Part shown: positions 46,410-57,600 of the stretch, piece by piece
Position numbering within the stretch: position 1 is the stretch's first letter
Layout: each line of letters starts with the position of its first letter
DNA from: Bathymodiolus brooksi
Taxonomy: Eukaryota; Mollusca; Bivalvia; Mytilida; Modiolidae
Assembly (NCBI GenBank): GCA_963680875.1
Contig: OY804590.1
Span: 24,118,640-24,182,639, forward strand
DNA length: 64,000 nt
Reading direction: 5' to 3'
The notes under the pieces: model-generated
Told to the model about the DNA's origin: nothing
Database searches by the model: none
The model's input: only the letters and a program-made list of their open reading frames with translations
Translations under genes and position numbers: made by a program

Positions 46410-46640
46410 TTTGGTTATTATGGTGTTTAGCGCCACTTTGAACAATAATTTTATTGGTGGAGGAAACCGGAGGACCCGAAGAAAACCACCGACCTGTTGC
46501 AAGTCACTGACAAACTTTATCACATAATGTTGTATATCTCACCCTGATCGAGATTCGAACTCACAACATCAGTTGTGGTAGGCACTGATTGCATAGATAG
46601 TTGTAAATCCAACTACCATACGATCACGACCACAACGACG
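46410..46640 (-). mobile_element. SINE family 1, reverse copy
   Basis: GGTGTTTAGCGCCACTTTG, GGTGGAGGAAACCGGAGGAC, GACAAACTTTATCACATAAT, reverse B box GGATTCGAACTC-like at about 46,553, head CCATACGATCACGACCACAACG. Flanked by ATAATATGTGTGGAGATTAT at 46,349 and 46,644. Confidence 0.88.
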
Positions 46641-47520
46641 TGATAATATGTGTGGAGATTATAAAGCTTTTTTGAAAATTTACACCTACCGTCTGAAATG
46701 ATTGATTGGATTGCCATATAAACTTGCATTCAATATACTACTATTAATTAACGCTCGGGATAGAAATGTCATAGACAGTGCCTAGACAGTTTAACCTACT
46801 AGTATAGATCACTTTTTAAAATACAGATAACATTTGTAGTGGACAGTTAGAGGAGTGGAGTTAGTTAGTAATCACACAAATAAAATAAGCTATGTTTATA
46901 GTTTTAGTCAGTGTCCAACACATATTGTGTGGTGTTTTTGTTTTGTTTTTCTTCGTCTTGTGTATCATATGATACCAGTTTCTCTGGATTGTTCACATTT
47001 GATTGCCCCTTCGGTTTTCTCTAACGTTTATATTCTAACTCCTAATAAAACTGTTTGTTGTTTTGTTGTCAATTGCTTTGGAAAGGAAACTCTTCTTTTT
47101 GGGTTGCATATGCTAGTGTTTTATGGCATGCATTATGCTTTTTAACCGATATCGTTACTAACTCATTGTTTTACGACAAAGCTCAGCTGTGGGGGAAAAC
47201 ATTATTAAAATAGGCTAGGTTGCCTCTTCCCCCTCCCCCAGATTAAAATTATCATACGGTCGATACCACAAAATGGTTGATAGTTACTGAATGACCAATT
47301 CTTAAATGGAAATGGATCTTTTTCCTTTTATGCAAATTTGTTCTTTCCTCTATCACGGACAATAATTATACCAGATTTCACTATATGAGCAGCACGATGG
47401 GTACCTTTGAAAAAAGGGAACTGCTTACCCTTATGGAATTTAGAAAGACCATAACAATATGTATTTTTCCTACAGAACAGAAATACCATAAAACAGAACA
47501 ATTCTATCTTGGGAAACGGG
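46641..47520. other. Spacer with a repeat-derived ORF
   Basis: The frame 46,855-47,145 contains SLDCSHLIAPSVFSNVYI, a phrase I recall from repeat-derived sequence in mollusc genomes. I therefore do not call it a gene. Fragments of the 47-bp monomer and of the Penelope tail (ACTGCTTACCCTT) lie at 47,420-47,510. Confidence 0.4.
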
Positions 47521-47522
47521 TG

Positions 47523-47825
47523 GCTCGTCCCGGGTAGCTCAATGAGTTAGGTAGTTGTAGGGCCCGGGTGGCTCAATGAGTTAGGTAGTTGGAACCTAAC
47601 AACTCATACAAGCATATCACCAATACGGCGTGGGTTTGCGCCCGGCTTTGTTAATTACAAAAATGTGCACTCGACTCGCAGCCGCAAGTGATAAAGTTTA
47701 CCAGTTGTTTGCCCATGCTCGGTGGATCCCTCCTAATACTCCGGCTTCTTCCACCACTAAAGCTAGTCACCATGATATAGCTGAAATATTGCTGAAAGTG
47801 GCTTTAAGCACAATAAATCAAATCA
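47523..47825 (+). mobile_element. SINE family 1 body with a different tRNA head (family 1b), head duplicated
   Basis: The head CCCGGGTGGCTCAATGAGTT, AGGTAGTTGG occurs twice in tandem (about 47,528 and 47,565). The body shares GTGATAAAGTTTACCAGTTG, GGTGGATCCC and CCACCA with family 1. The tail is CATGATATAGCTGAAATATT, GCTTTAAGCACAATAAATC. Confidence 0.8.
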
Positions 47826-48552
47826 CTAAATCAATCATCAATTTTATCTTAGCCTATTTTGGCCATCATGTTAATGCCCTTTGGTTTTCTTCTTCCAAAG
47901 ACTTTTACGTTATTTGGCTTTCATATATTTTGAACATGAGCGTACCCACAGAAGGATATTCCAGACACGCATCGTGTGCACATAATTAAATATCAATGTT
48001 TTGTCAACAACAAATAAACATTTAACACATATTCAGTCCAGGTGTAAGAGATGAGATGGGATGTCTGCAGTCTATGTCTCGGTATTTCTTACATCACAAG
48101 CGTCTAACTGTATCCTGATTGTTTTGTTTGCACAATTCTTCTTCTTTTGTTGTTTGTTGTGTCATCTTTCTTTGATCTTTTATGTGTGGTATGTGTGGGA
48201 TGAAAGTGTCAAAGTGATTCCACCGGTGATGGTAATTGTGGTGACGTAATCTTTGACTGTTGTGGTGTCGGATGGTATGTTGATGTATTTCAGGTCGTTG
48301 AGGGCGTTGAACCAGACGTTGTAATCTTGTTAATTGGTACAAGGAGGACGAACACTTGCTCTGCAGACGAATGGGCGTATATTTAGCGTTGTTCTTATAG
48401 TTTGTCTGCATTTTCCTCCAGATTGTTTGCATAGAGTGGGCGAATTCTTCCTTTATCGTGACACTAGATATAAGAAGTCATGGCAGCATTGAGAATAGCT
48501 CTCATTAAGTCTCCGAATACGGTAATTGTTCGGCTTGTGCTGAAGCTGTAGT

Positions 48553-48768
48553 TTCGCTAGTGGGAGAGGAACTGCATATCCTTCCGGAGCACATGAGTTC
48601 ACCCCTGTTTTTTGTGGGGTTCGTGTTACTCGATCTTTAGTTTTATATGTATGTTTTGTAGATCGTTGTTTGTCCTTTTGTACTTTTTCTTTTGGCCATT
48701 GTGTTGTCTGTTCTTCTTCAATATACGGATTCTGAGTATCCCCTTTAGTATCTTCAAACTCTTCTCTT
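48553..48768 (+). mobile_element. Penelope 3'-tail copy in block A
   Basis: AGTGGGAGAGGAACTGCATA, CTTCCGGAGCAC, GGTTCGTGTTACTCGATCTT, GATCGTTGTTTGTCC, TTCTTCAATATACGGATTCT, CCCCTTTAGTATCTTCAAAC: the non-coding tail of the element at 43,300, read from its own 5' to 3'. Confidence 0.85.
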
Positions 48769-48880
48769 CTCTAGAGACGTTTTTGGTTTGGTCAACAGTC
48801 TGGCAAGTATAAATAACTTGGCTTTCCCCCGGTATTTTTGTGTAAAGTTATTGATATATCTGTTGGTAAACCATTACATG

Positions 48881-49062
48881 TACAGTCAAACCTGTCTAAA
48901 AGGTCACCCGTCTATAACAAATCACTGTCTATAAAAGACAGTCTCATTTTCCCATTAATAAATAGTGCATATAATTTGAACCTGTAAATAAAGGTTAACT
49001 GCTTATAAAGGGTACATTTTCAGGTTTAATTGAGTGGTCTTTATTTACAGGTTTGACGGTAT
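48881..49062. mobile_element. MITE-like palindromic-end repeat, copy 3
   Basis: Ends TACAGTCAAACCTGTC / CAGGTTTGACGGTA. It is shared by duplication with 52,042-52,205. Confidence 0.85.
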
Positions 49063-49309
49063 TATGTAGCTCTACTGGAAATGGCTACGACGGGGTCACG
49101 TTCAGATGATCCTTACTCGTCCAATCAAATGAAATTACCTCGCAGAAAATCTTGTAGAAAATTGTAGGAAATAGAATATAATTGCTTAGAAAAAGGCTGC
49201 TGAATTTCAGTCCCGAAATATTTTCATTTTATCACATGTCGACAAAAACACTATATGTTATTCTTCAATAGTAAATCGTTAACATTGACCAAGCTACTTA
49301 AGTTACACT

Positions 49310-49488
49310 GTCTACCCCTCCGGAGCACCTGAGTTCACCCCCGGTTTTTAGTTGGGTTCGTGTTACTCGATCTTTTATATTTGTTTTGTAGATCGTTGTT
49401 TGTCCTTTTGTACTTTTTCCTTTGTCCATTGTGTTGTCTGTTCTTCTTCGATATACGGATTCTGATTACCCCTTTGGTATCTTCAAAT
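49310..49488 (+). mobile_element. Recent 5'-truncated Penelope tail with target duplication
   Basis: The insert runs from CCCCTCCGGAGCACCTGAGT to CCCCTTTGGTATCTTC, flanked by TTACACT at 49,303-49,309 and 49,489-49,495. The matching place in block B (about 52,826-52,840) has no insert, which defines both edges of the inserted tail. Confidence 0.85.
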
Positions 49489-49637
49489 TTACACTACATG
49501 TAAAAAGTCATTGTTTTTTTCTCTTCGAGTTTGTTGTAACAAATTTTGTTCTGTTTTACTTGTTTCCTTATAGAAATGAATACAAAATACATTTTATTGT
49601 ACAAAGAACATATCAATATTTATTATCTTTGATAGTA

Positions 49638-50724
49638 ATACCATAAAACAGAACACTTCTATCTTAGCCTATTTTGTCTACCCTGTTTAGTAAAACAGAA
49701 CACTTCTATCTTAAACTATTTTGGCTATCCTCTTTAGTATGACAGAACACTTCTATCTTAGCCTATTTTGGCTATCCTGTTTAGTAAAACAGAACACTTC
49801 TATCTTAGCCTATTTTGGCTATCCTGTTTAGTAAAACAGAACACTTCTATTTTAACCTATTTTGGTTATCCTGTTTAGTAAAACAGAACACTTCTATCTT
49901 AGCCTATTTTGGCTATCCTGTTTAGTAAAACAGAACACTTCTATTTTAGCCTATTTTGGCTCTCCTGTTTAGTAAAACAGAACACTTCCATCTTAGCCTA
50001 TTTTGGCTATCCTGTTTAGTAAAACAGAACACTTCTATTTTAGCCTATTTTGGCTATCCTGTTTAGTAAAACAGAACACTTCCATCTTAGCCTATTTTGG
50101 CTATCCTGTTTAGTAAAACAGAACACTTCTATCTTAGCCTATTTTGGCTATCCTGTTTAGTAAATCAGAACACCTCTATTTTAGCCTATTTTGGCTATCC
50201 TGTTTAGTAAAACAGAACACTTCTATCTTAGCCTATTTTGGCTATCCTGTTTAGTAAAACAGAACACTTCTATCTTAGCCTATTTTGGCTATCCTGATTA
50301 GTAAAACAGAACACTTCTATCTTAGCCTATTTTGGCTATCCTGTTTAGTAAAACAGAACACTTCTATCTTAGCCTATTTTGGCTATCCTGTTTAATAAAA
50401 CAGAACACTTCTATGTTAGCCTATCTTGGTTATCCTGTTTAGTAAAACAGAACACTTCTATCTTAGCCTATTTTGGCTATCCTGTTTAGTAAAACAGAAC
50501 ACTTCTATCTTAGCCTATTTTGTCTATCCTGTTTAGTAAAACAGAACACTTCTATGTTAGCCTATTTTGGCTATCCTGTTTAGTAAAACAGAACACTTCT
50601 ATCTTAGCCTATTTTGGCTATCCTGTTTAGTAAAACAGAACACTTCTATCTTAGCCTATTTTGGCTATCCTGTTTAGTAAAACAGAACACTTCTATCTTA
50701 GCCTATTTTGGCTATCCTGTTTAG
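49638..50724 (+). repeat. 47-bp tandem array, about 23 copies
   Basis: The monomer runs TAAAACAGAACACTTCTATC, TTAGCCTATTTTGGCTATCC, TGTTTAG; spacing of 47 is exact in most copies. It lies between duplicated blocks A and B. Single, unamplified versions occur at about 47,845, 63,282 and, reversed, 41,652. Confidence 0.97.
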
Positions 50725-51539
50725 GCCCTTTGGGTTTCTGACTTTTGAATTACTTGGCTTTCTAATGTTTTGACTATGATCGTTTCTGCTGAAGGATATT
50801 CCAGACACTCATCGTGTGAACATAATTAGATATCAATGTTTTGTCAACAACAAATAAACATTTAACACATATTCAGTCCAGGTGTAAGAGATGAGATGGG
50901 ATGTCTGCTGTCTATGTCTCGGTATTTCTTCAGCCACCAGCGTCTATCTGTATCCTGATTATTTTGGCTGCATGATTCTCCTTCTTTTGATATTTGTTAT
51001 GTAGGAAGAACGCTTGCCCTGCAGACGAGTGAGCGTATATTTAGCGTTATTCTTATAGTTTGGCTACATTGTTCTCCAGGTTGTTTGCATAGAGTGGACG
51101 AATTACCCCTTTATCGTGACAGTAGGTAAGCAATCTTCGCATGACATCTTTGGTGTTTCTTTTCGTGTTGGGTGAAAGTGTCTAAGTGATTCCATCGTTG
51201 ATGGTCATTGTGGTGACGTAGTCTGTGACCGTTGTGGCGTCCGGTGGAATGTTGATGTATTTCAGGTCGATGAGGGCGTTGTACCAGACGTTGTAATCTT
51301 GTTAATTGGTACAAGGAGGAAGGACGAACTCTTGCTCTGAGGACAAGTGGGTGGTGATATTTAGATTTATTCTTATAATTTAGCTACTTGTCCTCCAGGT
51401 TGATTTGCATATAGTGGGCGAATTATCCCTTTATCGTGACATTACACTACTAAGTCCTAGCAGCGTTGCGGATAGCTCTCACTAAGTCCGCCGAATACGC
51501 TAATGTTCGGCTTGTGCTGAAGCTGCAGTTTCTCTAGTG

Positions 51540-51746
51540 GAGCAGGAACTGCTTACCCTTCCGGAGCAACTGAGTTCACCCCGGTTTTAGTGAGGTTCGT
51601 GTTACTCGATCTTTAGTTTTATGTGTTTGTTTTGTAGATCGTTGTTTGTCCTTTTGTACTTTTTCTTTTGGCCATTGTGTTGTCTGTTCTTCTTCAATAT
51701 ACGGATTCTGAGTATCCCCTTTAGTATCTTCAAACTCTTCTCTTCT
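51540..51746 (+). mobile_element. Penelope 3'-tail copy in block B
   Basis: GAGCAGGAACTGCTTACCCT, TCCGGAGCAACTGAGTTCAC, GATCGTTGTTTGTCC, ATACGGATTCTGAG, CCCCTTTAGTATCTTC. A second partial copy follows at 51,841-51,934 (TTCTTCGATATACCGATTCG). It is duplicated with 48,553-48,768. Confidence 0.85.
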
Positions 51747-52041
51747 CTAGAGATGTTTTTGGTTTGGTCAACAGTCTGGCAAATATAAATAACTTGGCTT
51801 TCCCCCGGTATTTTTGTGTAAAGTTATTGATATATCTGTTGGTACTTTTTCTTTTGGCCATTGTGTTGGCTGTTCTTCTTCGATATACCGATTCGGAGTA
51901 CCCCTTTTGTATCTTCAAACTCTTCTCTTCTCTAGAGACGTTTTTAGTTTGGACAACATTCTGGCAAGTATAAACGACTTGGCTTTTTTCATGTATTTTC
52001 GCGTAAAATTATTGATACAGCCGTTGGTAAACCATTACGCT

Positions 52042-52205
52042 TACAGTCAAACTTGTCTTAAAGGGCACCTTTTTAAAACAATTCACTGTCTATAAAGGAC
52101 AGTCACATTTTCCCATTAAAGAATAGTGCATATAATATTAACCTGTAAATAAAGGATACATTTTCAGGTTCCATTGAGTGGCCTTTATATAGAGATTTGA
52201 CGGTA
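52042..52205. mobile_element. MITE-like palindromic-end repeat, copy 4
   Basis: Ends TACAGTCAAACTTGTC / GAGATTTGACGGTATA. Slightly shorter than copy 3, with an internal deletion. Confidence 0.8.
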
Positions 52206-52376
52206 TAGAGTAGCTCTACTGGAAATAGCTAATGGGTCACGTTCAGATGATCTTTACACGTCCAATCAAATGAAATTACCTCAAAGAAAATCGTGTAAAA
52301 AATTGTAGGAAATAGAATATAATTGCTAAGAAAAAGGCTGATGTCTTTCAGTCCCGAAGAAATATTCATTTTACCA

Positions 52377-52749
52377 GAAGTGAGTGAGTGAGTGATAATA
52401 GTTTAACGCCAATTCAGCAATTTTTCAGCTATAGCATGGCGAGAAAAATTTAATTTTCAATAAGATTATGATGAGGTCCGCTCTGTTCTAGACCAACACG
52501 CTGAGTTGGGGTTTCATAGTGCTAGCTCCCTGAAAGAACAGTTCGTGGGTAGACATGTCGCTCCACTCTGACACATTTCATTCTGATTCCGAGCCAAACA
52601 GTCTTTGCTCTTTCTCCTTAGTGCTGCGTGCTTAGCGAAGAAGCAACAAATACCAATTGTATAGTTTTTGGTTTTACCTGACCGGCTCTCGAACCCACGG
52701 TCTACCGCACCCGAGGCGAGCACGATAACCATTACGCCACTAATGAGGT
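52377..52749 (-). mobile_element. SINE family 2, reverse copy with target duplication
   Basis: GTGAGTGAGTGAGTGATAAT starts the reversed tail. TTCGTGGGTAGACATGTCG and CTCCTTAGTGCTGCGTGCTT mark the body. The reversed tRNA head has CTCGAACCCACGG and CCATTACGCCACT (A box TGGCGTAATGG on the minus strand). TTCATTTTACCA (52,365-52,376) and TTCATTCTACCA (52,750-52,761) flank it. Block A (about 49,223-49,234) is the empty site. Confidence 0.92.
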
Positions 52750-52993
52750 TTCATTCTACCATCTGGCGACAAAATCACTATATGTTATTCTTCAATGGTA
52801 AATCGTTAACATTGACAAGCTACTTAAGCTATGATACATGTAAAATGTCATTGTTTTGTTTTTGTAGATGTGCATTGTCACTTTTTCGAGTTTGTTGTAA
52901 CACATTGTATTCTGTTTTACTTGTTTCCTATAGAAATTAATACAACGTACATTTTGTTGTACACAGAACATATAAATATTTATTATTTTTTAA

Positions 52994-53118
52994 TCCGTAT
53001 ATCGAAGAAGAACAGAAAACACAATTGTCAAAAGAAAAAGTACAAAAGGACAAACAACGATCTACAAAACATACATATAAAACTAAAGATCGAGTAACAC
53101 GAACCCCACTAAAACCGA
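52994..53118 (-). mobile_element. Penelope 3'-tail, reverse copy
   Basis: ATCCGTATATCGAAGAAGAA, CAAAGGACAAACAACGATC, CGAGTAACACGAACCCCAC: reverse complement of the tail. Confidence 0.85.
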
Positions 53119-53498
53119 TTAATTGATCAGATGTATTTACTTTCTGGTAATTTACAGTAACAAAGTACGTATATACTGTCCATTGAAGTAACCCATCACC
53201 CGATTGGATAGATCTAACTTCACCGTAAGAGGTCAATCGAATGTGACCCTTACGGTATGTCGTTATATCTTTATGCGTGACATATCAGACAAGTTCATTC
53301 GTGTCCTACAATATCATGCTAGTCCTCCTGGTTAACCACCTATCTCTGTCATCCAAGTAAAATGATGTTATTTCATTTCTGTTATTATTATTCAATTTTG
53401 TAGACCATCTTGTCTTGTCATGTGTATTTATTATATTATTATATCATAATATCTATTTATAGTAAATTGGGAAATTATCTGTACCATTGATTTAACTA
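53119..53498. other. Spacer
   Basis: No gene recognised. AT-rich with TATTATATTATTATATCATA near 53,430. Confidence 0.4.
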
Positions 53499-53605
53499 TG
53501 TAGATCGTTGTTTGTCCTTTTGTACTTTTTTTTGCCATTGTGTTGTCTGTTCTTCTTCGATATACGGATTTTGATTACCTCTTTGGTATCTTCAAACTCT
53601 TCTTA
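53499..53605 (+). mobile_element. Penelope 3'-tail fragment
   Basis: GTAGATCGTTGTTTGTCC, TGTGTTGTCTGTTCTTCTTC, GATATACGGATTTTGATTAC, CTTTGGTATCTTCAAACTC. Confidence 0.85.
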
Positions 53606-53798
53606 TGAGAAATCAAGAATCTTAAGGTATCTTGAAAAGAATCTTGACAAGGGAAACAATTAAATTATTTAACGTTAGATTGATAATCTCTTCATTGATC
53701 GTGGGTTAGAGTTGGGCTCGCCTTTGTCTCTTGCGTAATTAGTCTGTTTGTCCTGTCGGATATCGGGGTTACACCAATATCCTATCGGGCTGGGATAT

Positions 53799-53960
53799 TT
53801 GATTGATTGATTGATTTATTGTGTTTAACGCCACGTTCAGCAACATTTAAGCTATATCATTGCGACCAGTTTTAGTGGTGGAAGAAGCTGGAGTACCCGG
53901 ATAGAACCACCGACCATGGGCAAACAACTGGTAACCTTTATCACTTGCGGCTGCGAGTGA
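53799..53960 (-). mobile_element. 5'-truncated SINE (family 1b body)
   Basis: GATTGATTGATTGATTTATT, GTGTTTAACGCCACGTTCAG, GGTGGAAGAAGCTGGAGTAC, GGGCAAACAACTGGTAACC. It stops at GCTGCGAGTGA, where the tRNA head should begin, and is joined to telomere-like repeats. Confidence 0.85.
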
Positions 53961-53980
53961 TAACCCTAACCCTAACCCTT
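53961..53980 (+). repeat. Three telomere-type repeats (TAACCC)
   Basis: TAACCC three times then TT, directly at the truncated end of the SINE. The hexamer is the reverse complement of the common animal telomere repeat. Confidence 0.85.
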
Positions 53981-54486
53981 GTCTCTGAAATTTATTAGTA
54001 TAAAATTACAATGTTTATCATAAATCATAAAATATGTTATTTGCATGTATATTGTTATGCCAGTACATGTATTTTTGTGTAGTAATGCTTTTTATCTGAT
54101 TTTCTTTAGAACGCTTTAGGTATATGATTGGTTTATGGTGCGTATGTTGTTGTCAATACATTGACGTCTACGAAATGGCTGATGTCGTTCAATCTACTGA
54201 AATTCGACAACATCACTCTACAAAATGTATTTGATCGAACTCCCTTTTGTTTACTTCCGGGTACGTGTTGTTCATGTTGTCAAATAACATGTCTTCACGT
54301 ATTTTATGATTTCCGCGTAAAAACGATGTTCGATTCGCCTTGACTCCTATTTGTGTTGTATGGGTTTATGTTTTATTTATGTTATTTGTATTTATTTACG
54401 TATATTGATGCTCAACGCGATTTCCATATCAGATGATGTTCGTGTCGTCTAATTGTAACACGACTGATGTCACATGTGGTACATGC
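53981..54486. other. Spacer
   Basis: The frame 54,128-54,343 has no recognisable domain. Nothing else is seen. Confidence 0.4.
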
Positions 54487-54600
54487 ACTGCTAATCCTTC
54501 CGGAGAACATGCGTCCATCCCAGCTTTTAGTGGGGTTCCTGTTGCCCGCTGTAATTTCTATGTAATATTTTGTTGATCGTTGTTTGTCCTTTTTCACTTG
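54487..54600 (+). mobile_element. Penelope 3'-tail leading into the 56-bp array
   Basis: TCCTTCCGGAGAACATGCGT, TTTTAGTGGGGTTCCTGTTG, TTGATCGTTGTTTGTCCTTT. It then continues without a break, in the same orientation, into the first GGTCATGATGTTGTCTGT monomer. Confidence 0.8.
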
Positions 54601-57600
54601 GTCATGATGTTGTCTGTACTTCTTCGATTGACGACTTACCCCTTTGGTATTTTTTGGTCATGATGTTGTCTGTACTTTTTCGATTAACGGCTTACCCCTT
54701 TGGTATCTTTTGGTCATGATGTTGTCTGTACTTCTTCGATTGACGGCTTATCCCTTTGGTATCTTTTGGTCATGATGTTGTCTGTACTTCTTCGATTGAC
54801 GGCTTACCCCTTTGGTATCTTTTGGTCATGATGTTGTCTGTACTTCTTCGATTGACGGCTTACCCCTTTGGTATCTTTTGGTCATGATGTTGTCTGTACT
54901 TCTTCGATTGACGGCTTACCACTTTGGTATCTTTTGGTCATGATGTTGTCTCTACTTCTTTGATTGACGGCTTATCCCTTTGGTATCTTTTGGTCATGAT
55001 GTGGTCTGTACTTCTTCGATTGACGGCTTACCCCTTTGGTATCTTTTGGTCATGATGTTGTCTGTACTTCTTCGATTGATGGCTTACCCCTTTGGTATCT
55101 TTTGGTCATGATGTTGTCTGTACTTCTTCGATTGACGACTTACCCCTTTGGTATCTTGTGGTCATGATGTTGTCTGTACTTCTTCGATTAACGGCTTATC
55201 CCTTTGGTATATTTTGGTCATGATGTTGCCTGTACTTCTTCGATTGACGGCTTACTCCATTGGTATCTTTTGATCATGATGTGGTCTGTACTTCTTCGAT
55301 TGACGGCTTACCCCTTTGGTATCTTTTGGTCATGATGTTGTCTGTACTTCTTCGATTGACGGCTTACCCCTTTGGTATCTTTTGGTCATGATGTTGTCTG
55401 TACTTCTTCGATTGACGGCTTACCCATTTGGTATCTTTTGGTCATGATGTTGTCTGTACTTCTTCGATTGACGGCTTACCCCTTTGGTATCTTTTGGTCA
55501 TGATGTTGTCTGTACTTCTTCGATTGACGGCTTACCCCTTTGGTATCTTTTGGTCATGATGGTGTCTGTACTTCTTCGATTGATGGCTTACCCCGTTGGT
55601 ATATTTTGGTCATGATGTTGTCTGTACTTCTTCGATTGACGGCTTACCCCTATGGTATCTTTTGATCATGATGTTGTCTGTACTTCTTCGATTGACGGCT
55701 TACCCCTTTGGTATCTTTTGGTCATGATGTTTTCTCTACTTCTTCGATTGACGGCTTACCCCTTTGTTATCTTTTGGTCATGATGTTGTCTGTACTTCTT
55801 CGATTGACGGCTTACCCCTTTGGTATCTTTTGGTCATGATGTTGTCTGTACTTCTTCGATTGACGGCTTACCTCTTTGGTATCTTTTGGTCATGATGTTG
55901 TCTGTACTTCTTCGATTGACGGCTTACCCCTTTGGTATCTTTTGATCATGATGTTGTCTGTACTTCTTCGATTGATGGCTTACCCCTTTGGTATCTTTTG
56001 GTCATGATGTTGTCTGTACTTCTTCGATTGACGCTTACCCCTTTGGTATCTTTTGGTCATGATGTGGTCTGTACTTCTTCGATTGACGCTTACCCCTTTG
56101 GTATCTTTTGGTCATGATGTTGTCTATACTTCTTCGATTGACGGCTTACCCCTATGGTATCTTTTGGTCATGATGTTGTCTGTACCTCTTCGATTGAAGG
56201 CTTACCCCTTTGGTATCTTTTGGTCATGATGTTGTCTGTACTTCTTCGATTGACGGCTTACCCCTTTGGTATCTTTTGGTCATGATGTTGTCTGTACTTC
56301 TTCGATTGACGGCTTACCCCTTTGGTATCTTTTGGTCATGATGGTGTCTGTACTTCTTCGATTGACGGCTTACCCGTTTGATATCTTTTGGTCATGATGT
56401 TGTCTGTACTTCTTCGATTGACGGCTTACCCCTTTGGTATCGTTTGGTCATGATGTTGTCTGTACTTCTTTGATTGACGGCTTATCCCTTTGGTATCTTT
56501 TGGTCATGATGTTGTCTACTTCTTCGATTGACGGCTTACCCTTTGGTATCTTTTGGTCATGATGTTGTCTGTACTTCTTCGATTGATGGCTTACCCCTTT
56601 GGTATCTTTTGGTCATGATGTTGTCTGTACTTCTTCGATTGATGGCTTACCCCTTTGGTATCTTTTGGTCATGATGTTGTCTGTACTTCTTCGATTGACG
56701 GCTTATCCCTTAGGTATATTTTGGTCATGATGTTGTCTGTACTTCTTCGATTGACGGCTTACTCCTTTGGTATCTTTTGATCATGATGTGGTCTGTACTT
56801 CTTCGATTGACGGCTTACCCCTTTGGTATCTTTTGGTCATGATGTTGTCTGTACTTCTTCGATTGACGCCTTACCCCTTTGATATCGTTTGGTCATGATG
56901 TTGTCTGTACTTCTTTGATTGACGGCTTATCCCTTTGGTATCTTTTGGTCATGATGTTGTCTACTTCTTCGATTGACGGCTTACCCTTTGGTATCTTTTG
57001 GTCATGATGTTGTCTGTACTTCTTCGATTGATGGCTTACCCCTTTGGTATCTTTTGGTCATGATGTTGTCTGTACTTCTTCGATTGATGGCTTACCCCTT
57101 TGGTATCTTTTGGTCATGATGTTGTCTGTACTTCTTCGATTGACGGCTTATCCCTTAGGTATATTTTGGTCATGATGTTGCCTGTACTTCTTCGATTGAC
57201 GGCTTACTCCTTTGGTATCTTTTGATCATGATGTGGTCTGTACTTCTTCGATTGACGGCTTACCCCTTTGGTATCTTTTGGTCATGATGTTGTCTGTACT
57301 TCTTCGATTGACGCCTTACCCCTTTGATATCATTTGGTCATGATGTTGTCTGTACTTCTTCGATTGACGGCTTACCTCTTTGGTATCTTTTGGTCATGAT
57401 GTTGTCTGTACTTCTTCGATTGACGGCTTACCCATTTGGTATCTTTTGGTCATGATGTTGTCTGTACTTCTTCGATTGACTGCTTACCCCTTTGGTATCA
57501 TTTGGTCATGATGTTGTCTGTACTTCTTCGATTGATGGCTTACCCCTTTGGTATCTTTTGGTCATGATGTTGTCTGTACTTCTTCGATTGACGGCTTACC

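Larger units (their letters stand above)
47845..49630 (+). repeat. Segmental duplication, block A
   Basis: It matches block B (50,697-52,990) in order: GAAGGATATTCCAGACAC, GTTTTGTCAACAACAAATAA, GAGATGAGATGGGATGTCTG, the Penelope tail, GGTATTTTTGTGTAAAGTTA, the MITE-like repeat, AGCTCTACTGGAAAT, and AACATTGAC with CTACTTAAG. Block A has an extra Penelope tail (49,310-49,488). Block B has an extra SINE. Frames here (48,061-48,249; 48,432-48,094 minus) lack recognisable domains. Confidence 0.85.
50697..52990 (+). repeat. Segmental duplication, block B
   Basis: Counterpart of block A, with a partial internal repetition near 51,020-51,420 (TGCAGACGAGTGAGCGTATA and TGAGGACAAGTGGGTG parts) and a SINE insertion at 52,377. 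The short frames in it are not supported as genes. Confidence 0.85.

Noticed and set aside
46855..47145. 96-codon frame as a membrane protein gene
   Set aside because: The sequence resembles a phrase I associate with repeats in mollusc genomes, and no exon structure is visible.
47630..47989. 119-codon frame
   Set aside because: The first two thirds are a SINE and the rest is the edge of a duplicated repeat block.
48094..48432. Minus-strand 112-codon His/Arg/Gln-rich frame
   Set aside because: It lies in a duplicated repeat block, and the equivalent frame in block B (51,111-51,314) is different and shorter.
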